From assembly GCA_963850205.1 (NCBI GenBank), contig CAWKKJ010000012.1, positions 186,001 to 250,000 on the forward strand: a stretch of 64,000 bases of DNA, written 5' to 3'. The position numbers and the translations under genes were made by a program. Source of the stretch: JACVRW01 sp963850205. Lineage in GTDB: Bacteria > Actinomycetota > Thermoleophilia > Solirubrobacterales > Thermoleophilaceae. Positions 60,058 to 64,000 of this stretch are shown here, piece after piece. A model generated the notes under the pieces. That model was not told where the DNA came from. It did no database searches and worked only from the letters and a program-made list of their open reading frames with translations. Numbering within the stretch: position 1 is the stretch's first letter; the number at the start of each line of letters is the position of its first letter.

Positions 60058-61038
60058 TCACCCGTCGAGGGCGCCGGCGAGGGCCTCCAGAGTGGAGTCG
60101 AAGTCGGTCTTGGCCACCGGCCCGACGCAGGGTGAGCTCGCGCCCGCGTCGCGGTAGCCCCGCATCGCAGCGACCGCCTCATCGGCCGAGCCGATCGCCG
60201 CCAGGCGCCCGAGGAAGCGGTCCGAGATGGCGTCGGCCGCCGCCTCGGGGCCGTCGCCGGTCATGGCCTCGTCGAAGCCGGCGACGTCGTCCTCGTAGCC
60301 CGAGCGCTCGAGCATCGTGCGGTAGAAGGGAAGCGAGAAGTAGGGCAGGAGCTCCTGCCGCAACCGCCCGCGCGCCTCGGCCGGCTCGGAGGTCACCGCG
60401 CTTGGCACCGCCGCCACGATGTCGAAGCCCTCCAGGTCCCGGCCCGCCTTCTCGCGCCCCTCGCGGACCGCGGGGACCACGACGTCGCGGATGTAGTCGG
60501 GATTGCAGAGCCAGAGCATCACGCCGTCGGCGATCTCTCCCGCCAGCCGCAGCATCCCGGGGGAGAGGGCGGCGAGGTAGATCGGCAGGTCGTGCCGCGG
60601 CTCGTAGCCCAGGAAGTGGAAGCTCGAGCGGTAGCGCTCGCCCGCCGGCGGGTCCTCGCCGCGCAGGGTCGCGCGCACGATCTGCGCGTACTCGCGCATC
60701 TCGCTGACCGGCTTGTCGATGCTGTCTCCGTACCAGCCCTCCACCACGGGGCGGTGGGAGACCCCCAGCCCTATCACCGCCCGGCCCTCGGAGTACTCGT
60801 CCAGCGTGGCGAAGGACTGGGCGGTGGCCACCGGCGTGCGCGAGTAGATGGGCAGGACCCCGGTGCCGAGCCGGATGCGCTCGGTCCTGGCCGCGTAGGC
60901 CATCAGGGTGGTCACCGAGTCGCGGGCGGCGATGTGGGTCACGTACACCGACTCGTAGCCAAGCTTGTCGGCCCGCTCGACCCGCTGGACCGCGGTCTCG
61001 AGCGAGCGCCCGACGGAGATGAACGACCCCAGTCCCAA
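60058..61038 (-). CDS. LLM-class (luciferase-like) flavin-dependent oxidoreductase
   Basis: 326 residues, TIM-barrel of the bacterial luciferase/F420-dependent reductase superfamily. Landmarks are AVQRVERADKLGYESVYVTH, RIRLGTGVLPIYSRTPVATA, DEYSEGRAVIGLGVSHRPVV, LPIYLAALSPGMLRLAGEIADG and the C-terminal RYRDAGASSPCVGPV. F420 or FMN use cannot be told by eye; the actinobacterial context favours F420. The start is a TTG at 61038, with TAGCCT ending 10 nt upstream. The substrate is unknown. Confidence 0.88.
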   Translation of the reverse strand: MGLGSFISVGRSLETAVQRVERADKLGYESVYVTHIAARDSVTTLMAYAARTERIRLGTGVLPIYSRTPVATAQSFATLDEYSEGRAVIGLGVSHRPVVEGWYGDSIDKPVSEMREYAQIVRATLRGEDPPAGERYRSSFHFLGYEPRHDLPIYLAALSPGMLRLAGEIADGVMLWLCNPDYIRDVVVPAVREGREKAGRDLEGFDIVAAVPSAVTSEPAEARGRLRQELLPYFSLPFYRTMLERSGYEDDVAGFDEAMTGDGPEAAADAISDRFLGRLAAIGSADEAVAAMRGYRDAGASSPCVGPVAKTDFDSTLEALAGALDG

Positions 61039-61048
61039 GCGGCGGCGA

Positions 61049-61054
61049 AGGCTA
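61049..61054 (-). promoter_or_regulatory. Putative -10 (TAGCCT) for LLM oxidoreductase
   Basis: TAGCCT ends 10 nt before the TTG start at 61038, in a 26-bp divergent gap to the methyltransferase ATG at 61065. Confidence 0.4.
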
Positions 61055-61064
61055 CCGGCCTACC

Positions 61065-61742
61065 ATGCCCGCCGTGCTGCCCAAGGTCGTCCGCCATGCC
61101 GTTCCCGACCGCCTGCGCCATTCCGCCCGCCTGCGTGCCATGGCGCTGCGAGGCGGGCTGATTCCTCCGCGGACGATGCACTCCGCCGGCGAGGCGGCGC
61201 TACTGGCCGAGCTGGCACGGGGCCGCCGCCGGGCCGTGGAGGTGGGCGTCTACGAGGGCTCGTCGGCGCTGGTGCTGGCGGGAGCGCTGCCGCTCGGCGC
61301 CGAGCTCCACCTGGTGGAGCCCTTCGGCGGCGGCATGGACTGGTGGGAGCCGGCCCACGAGGGCGCGGTGAAGGCGGTGGTGGGCCGGGCGGCCCGCAGG
61401 CGCGGCGGCCCCGAGGTGCACTGGCACGTGGCCACGAGCGAGGCGACCGCGCGGGGCTTCAGCCTCCCCGTCGACCTGGTCTTCATCGACGGCGACCACT
61501 CCGAGAGCGCCTGCCGGCTCGACTGGGACCTCTGGCATCCGCTCGTCGAGCCCGGAGGCGTCGTCCTCTTCCACGACGCGCGTGGGGGAGACCCCGGCCC
61601 GACCGCGGTGGTGGAGGCGCTCTTCGGCGAGGAGGGCGCTGCCCGTCGCGAGGATTGGCGGGTGGTGGCCGAGCGCGACACGATGGTCGCCGCTCAGCGC
61701 TTGACGAGCAGGAACACCAACGCGATCGCAAACGCGACCTGA
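61065..61742 (+). CDS. Class I SAM-dependent methyltransferase (Methyltransf_24 type)
   Basis: 225 residues. RRAVEVGVYEGSSALVLAGA (motif I), ELHLVEPFGGGMDWWEPAHE, VHWHVATSEATARGF and the metal-binding-type LVFIDGDHSESACRLDWDLW, then VEPGGVVLFHDARGG. The D-G-D-H block is typical of CmcI/Methyltransf_24 enzymes that act on small molecules or sugars. The end overlaps the convergent small membrane protein gene by 49 nt; the last ~15 residues (RLTSRNTNAIANAT) may therefore be doubtful. Confidence 0.82.
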   Translation: MPAVLPKVVRHAVPDRLRHSARLRAMALRGGLIPPRTMHSAGEAALLAELARGRRRAVEVGVYEGSSALVLAGALPLGAELHLVEPFGGGMDWWEPAHEGAVKAVVGRAARRRGGPEVHWHVATSEATARGFSLPVDLVFIDGDHSESACRLDWDLWHPLVEPGGVVLFHDARGGDPGPTAVVEALFGEEGAARREDWRVVAERDTMVAAQRLTSRNTNAIANAT

Positions 61743-61852
61743 CCCACGCCGGCGGCGGTGCCGAGGTTGGCCGCCCCGGCCAGCAGCGCGAGCCCGGTGG
61801 CCACCATGAAGACGGCCACCAGCACCAGGGCCTGGGCGGCGAGCCCGTTCAC
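61694..61852 (-). CDS. Small membrane protein, two predicted helices
   Basis: 52 residues from GTG 61852: AAQALVLVAVFMVATGLALL and GVGQVAFAIALVFLLVKR form two membrane spans joined by a short Gly/Asn loop. The GTG overlaps the expected meaB stop by 4 nt (GTGA), so it should be read after meaB. Read straight from the given sequence it looks like a C-terminal extension of meaB, but that joins only because of a frameshift ~70 nt upstream. No family is recognised; it may assist the coupled G protein or be unrelated. Confidence 0.6.
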   Translation of the reverse strand: MNGLAAQALVLVAVFMVATGLALLAGAANLGTAAGVGQVAFAIALVFLLVKR

Positions 61853-62813
61853 GTCGTCACCTCGGCTTGACGCTCCAGCACGGCCACCAGGTCGCCGATT
61901 CCGGCCCGGCTCGTCCTGCGCGGCCAGCAGGCGCTCGGCCTCACGGCGCCCGCCCAGCGCCCTCAGAGCACGCTCGCCCCATTCGGCCTCCACCTCGCGC
62001 AGCGCCGACAGGCGGCGGGAGTGCGCCCGCCGGGCGCCGAGGTCGAGCGTGGCGTGGTGGCTGTCGAGCGACGCCCGCAGCTCCTCGATGCCGCTGGGCG
62101 GAGGCACCGAGGAGACGGCCACGACGGGCACGTCCTTCGATCCGATCGCCGCCAGCGCCTGGGCCAGGTCGCGCTGGGCGCGCTCGGCGGCGGAGCCGAG
62201 GTCGGCCTTGGTCACGACCAGCACGTCGGGCACCTCCATGATCCCGGCCTTCAGGAACTGGAGCACGTCGCCCGAGGCCGGTTGTACCACCACCGCCACC
62301 TGGTCGCAGACCTCCTCGACGTCGGTCTCCGACTGCCCGACTCCCACCGTCTCGACCACGACGAGGTCGAAGGCCGGCGCGAGGGCCTCGACCGCCTCCC
62401 GGGTGGCCACGGCGAGCCCGCCCAGGCGTCCACCGGCGGCGGTCGAGCGGATCAGCACGCCGTCGTCCTCCGGATCGTGCTCGATGAGGGCCCGATCGCC
62501 CAGCAGGGCGCCGCCGGAGCGCTTGGAGGAGGGGTCGACGGCCAGCACGGCCACGGTTCGCCCCGCGGCCCGCCACTCGGGCAGCAGGGCCGACAGCAGC
62601 GACGACTTGCCCGCGCCGGGAGGTCCGGTCAGCCCCACGATCTGGCTGTCGGCCTCGCCGCCCAACCCCACCGGCGAGACCTCGGCCAGCAGCGCGGCGG
62701 CCCGCTCCCGGCCCTGGGGGGAGCGGTCCTCGATGAGGTTCAGCGCGGCCGGCGCGGCGCCCCGCTCGCGGTCGCGCAGCCGACGGCCCAGCTCTACGGG
62801 GGTCGGTGGCCAT
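61849..62813 (-). CDS. meaB: MeaB/ArgK-family G protein chaperone (two frameshifts)
   Basis: 320 residues after removing two single bases: one in CCCCC near 62800 (between MATDP and VELGRRLRDRERG) and one near 61920 (after LLAAQDEPGR, continuing IGDLVAVLERQAEVTT). Central motifs are intact: Walker A VGLTGPPGAGKSSLLSALLP, VAVLAVDPSSKRSGGALLGD, VVETVGVGQSETDVEEVCDQ and the guanine-specific VTKADLG. MeaB protects and reactivates B12-dependent acyl-CoA mutases such as methylmalonyl-CoA mutase, so the genome should have one. The ATG follows TAGTGT by 9 nt. Confidence 0.87.
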
Positions 62814-62822
62814 AGGCGGCGG

Positions 62823-62828
62823 ACACTA
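62823..62828 (-). promoter_or_regulatory. Putative -10 (TAGTGT) for meaB
   Basis: TAGTGT ends 9 nt before the ATG at 62813, just inside the region after the AbiEi/DUF559 gene stop. Confidence 0.4.
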
Positions 62829-63716
62829 GCCGAGGAGGGCCCGGACGGTGGCGGCCACCGCCTCGGGCTCGTCGGCGACCTGGCGCCAGGTGAAGCGGAC
62901 CACCCGGTACCCGGCGAGCATGAGGCTCTGGTCGCGGCGGCGGTCGCCCTCGAAGGCCTGCCGCGTGGAGTGAGCGCGGCGACCGTCGGTCTCCACCACG
63001 AGCCGCTCGGCCGGCCACAGGAAGTCGGCCTTGACCTGGCGGTCTGCGAGCACCAGCCAGCGGTTGGCGAACGGCCGGGACAGTCCCCCTTGATCGCAGG
63101 CGCGAAGGAAGCGCTCCTCGATCTCCGAGTCGGTCAACCCGTGCTCGGACCAGGTCTCGAGCAGGCTCCGCACGACGCCGACACCTCGGTGACCGTTGGC
63201 CCTGGCGAGCGCCTCTTCCATCTCGCGCAGATCGAACAGGCCCTGCGCGTCGGCGCGGCCGATCGCGCGCTCGGTGCCGCGCCGGTCGACCGTGGCGGCG
63301 AGGTCGAGCAGCGTGCGGGCGACCGTGGTGCAGGGGATGCCGTCGTGGGTGGTGACGTCGGCGGCGGTGAGGCTCGGCTGGGCGTGGGCGTCCACCCCGA
63401 GCCGCGACCGCACATGACGCCGCGGCACCGAGATGTCGGTGACCGGCCGGTTGTCGGGGCGCACCGCCCAGTGCCCTCCGGCGGACCGGTGGGACAGCGC
63501 TGCGCCGATCCCGTAGGCGAGGACGGCGGCCATCCAGAAACCCTCGCGCATCAGGCGGGCCGGCCCGACGGCGTACACGCCTCGGTGTATGCGGTGCAGA
63601 TGGCCGCGCCCCGCCCGGCTGCGCACACCGCTCGGCGTCAGGTCAAGCGCTCTGAGCTGGGCAAGGGAAACGACACCGTGCTGGCGCCGGGCCAGCCGCG
63701 CGAGCGCGATCCCCAT
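62826..63716 (-). CDS. AbiEi antitoxin-like N-terminal domain fused to DUF559 (Vsr/PD-D/EXK-like) domain
   Basis: 296 residues. The N-terminal winged-helix segment LARRQHGVVSLAQLRALDLT, then VRSRAGRGHLHRIHRGVYAV, is typical of the AbiEi-type regulator domain. The middle (TTHDGIPCTTVARTLLDLAA) is the standard linker of these proteins. The C-terminus KADFLWPAERLVVETDGRRA continues to a DRRRDQSLMLAGYRVVRFTW block, the D...ExD...R pattern of DUF559 nuclease-like domains. Such proteins are very common in actinobacteria as stand-alone genes; no AbiEii toxin gene is adjacent. Function is unproven (regulator or DNA-repair/defence nuclease). An IS30-like gene starts on the opposite strand 109 bp away. 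Confidence 0.82.
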   Translation of the reverse strand: MGIALARLARRQHGVVSLAQLRALDLTPSGVRSRAGRGHLHRIHRGVYAVGPARLMREGFWMAAVLAYGIGAALSHRSAGGHWAVRPDNRPVTDISVPRRHVRSRLGVDAHAQPSLTAADVTTHDGIPCTTVARTLLDLAATVDRRGTERAIGRADAQGLFDLREMEEALARANGHRGVGVVRSLLETWSEHGLTDSEIEERFLRACDQGGLSRPFANRWLVLADRQVKADFLWPAERLVVETDGRRAHSTRQAFEGDRRRDQSLMLAGYRVVRFTWRQVADEPEAVAATVRALLG

Positions 63717-63824
63717 GGGGGGTTGCCTACGTTGCGTCCCATATGGGGGGGTGGATTCGAGTCATCTGTGCACCATCTGAAGCGATCAGGCTCTCGGGGT
63801 GGGTCAGCGAGGGAAGGTGCGGCG

Positions 63825-64000
63825 ATGAAGAGTGGACGTAAGGGTGTCCCTAAGGAGCTGGAGGACGCGGTCTGGGGGCTGCGTAGCGAGGGCCGCAGCG
63901 ACAGCGAGATTGCCCGTCGACTGGGGCTGGAGCGAAGGCGAGTGACGCGCCTGCTGGCGCGCTGGGGAGGGATCGGGCCGAAGCGGCCACGCCGACGCAG
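63825..64000 (+). mobile_element. IS30-like transposase, N-terminal part (runs off the window)
   Basis: ATG at 63825 opens a frame that continues past the right edge: 58 visible codons, a basic Lys/Arg/Gly-rich start, a helix-turn-helix (ELEDAVWGLRSEGRSDSEIA, RRLGLERRRVTRLLARW) and GGIGPKRPRR. This order matches the N-terminus of IS30-family transposases, but the DDE catalytic domain is not visible, so the assignment is tentative. Codon use is a little less GC-biased than the neighbours. The gap 63717-63824 may hold the left end of the element; no clear inverted repeat could be matched without the right end. Confidence 0.55.

Noticed and set aside
61694..62671. MeaB with a genuine membrane tail
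   Set aside because: A one-base correction restores the standard MeaB C-terminus and a stop codon overlapping a separate small gene start. The tail is a frameshift product.
1..64000. Long opposite-strand open frames throughout the window
   Set aside because: High GC creates many long spurious frames; they are Arg/Pro/His-rich, lack family motifs and overlap well-supported genes. tRNA or rRNA genes were looked for and not seen.

Overview
The window is high-GC DNA (about 70% by eye, with strongly G/C-ending codons) that looks like an actinobacterium. Thermoleophilia/Solirubrobacterales is the best guess, from the mix of GTP-type PEP carboxykinase, MeaB, luciferase-like flavin oxidoreductase, AbiEi/DUF559 protein and long actinobacterial exopolysaccharide (EPS) clusters. 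No tRNA, rRNA, CRISPR array or phage was seen. A mobile-element gene (IS30-like) runs off the right end.

Layout. (A) 1-14.9 kb: EPS assembly and modification. It holds the tail of a CpsD-like kinase, an O-antigen polymerase/ligase, a flippase, a beta-helix lipoprotein, a ligase-TPR protein and a glycosyltransferase. Next comes a modification block (methyltransferase, glucuronyl C5-epimerase, three acyltransferases, a two-domain GINT-like protein) and a sugar-nucleotide epimerase. (B) 14.9-22.2 kb: a chorismate-to-aminobenzoate module. DAHP synthase and aminodeoxychorismate lyase diverge from an acyl carrier protein, an adenylate-forming ligase, a fused PabA-PabB synthase and a second ligase. 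This is the best candidate for an undescribed system. (C) 22.2-23.7 kb: a repeat-bearing intergenic region, a sugar-1-phosphate transferase and a coiled-coil protein. (D) 23.7-28.6 kb: a malyl-CoA lyase / acid-CoA ligase / FixX-like ferredoxin / thioesterase operon, divergent from a MaoC hydratase, then a CAP-domain protein. (E) 28.8-49.9 kb: a second EPS locus with glycosyltransferases, aminotransferase, PHP phosphatase, Wzz-kinase, polymerase, flippase and phosphoglycosyltransferase. It ends in a sortase / ligase-TPR / LPFTG-protein set. (F) 49.9-63.7 kb: central and catabolic metabolism, including PEPCK, an FAD oxidase with ALDH, a TPP enzyme with CoA-transferase and FUSC exporter, an LLM oxidoreductase, methyltransferases, MeaB and an AbiEi-DUF559 protein. 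(G) 63.8-64 kb: transposase start.

Together, regions A and E supply two polyprenyl-phosphate sugar transferases, two flippases, four polymerase/ligase candidates, two tyrosine-kinase-type regulators and one matching phosphatase. This suggests two Wzx/Wzy-type surface polysaccharide pathways side by side.

Two cross-cutting points matter for any user. First, roughly 30.5-45.1 kb, and also meaB near 62 kb, is full of single-base frameshifts inside otherwise well-conserved genes. They look more like sequencing indels than decay. Second, many operon-first genes have a TAnnnT-like hexamer ending 6-10 nt before the start codon, as expected of leaderless transcripts. Several start choices below rest on it.
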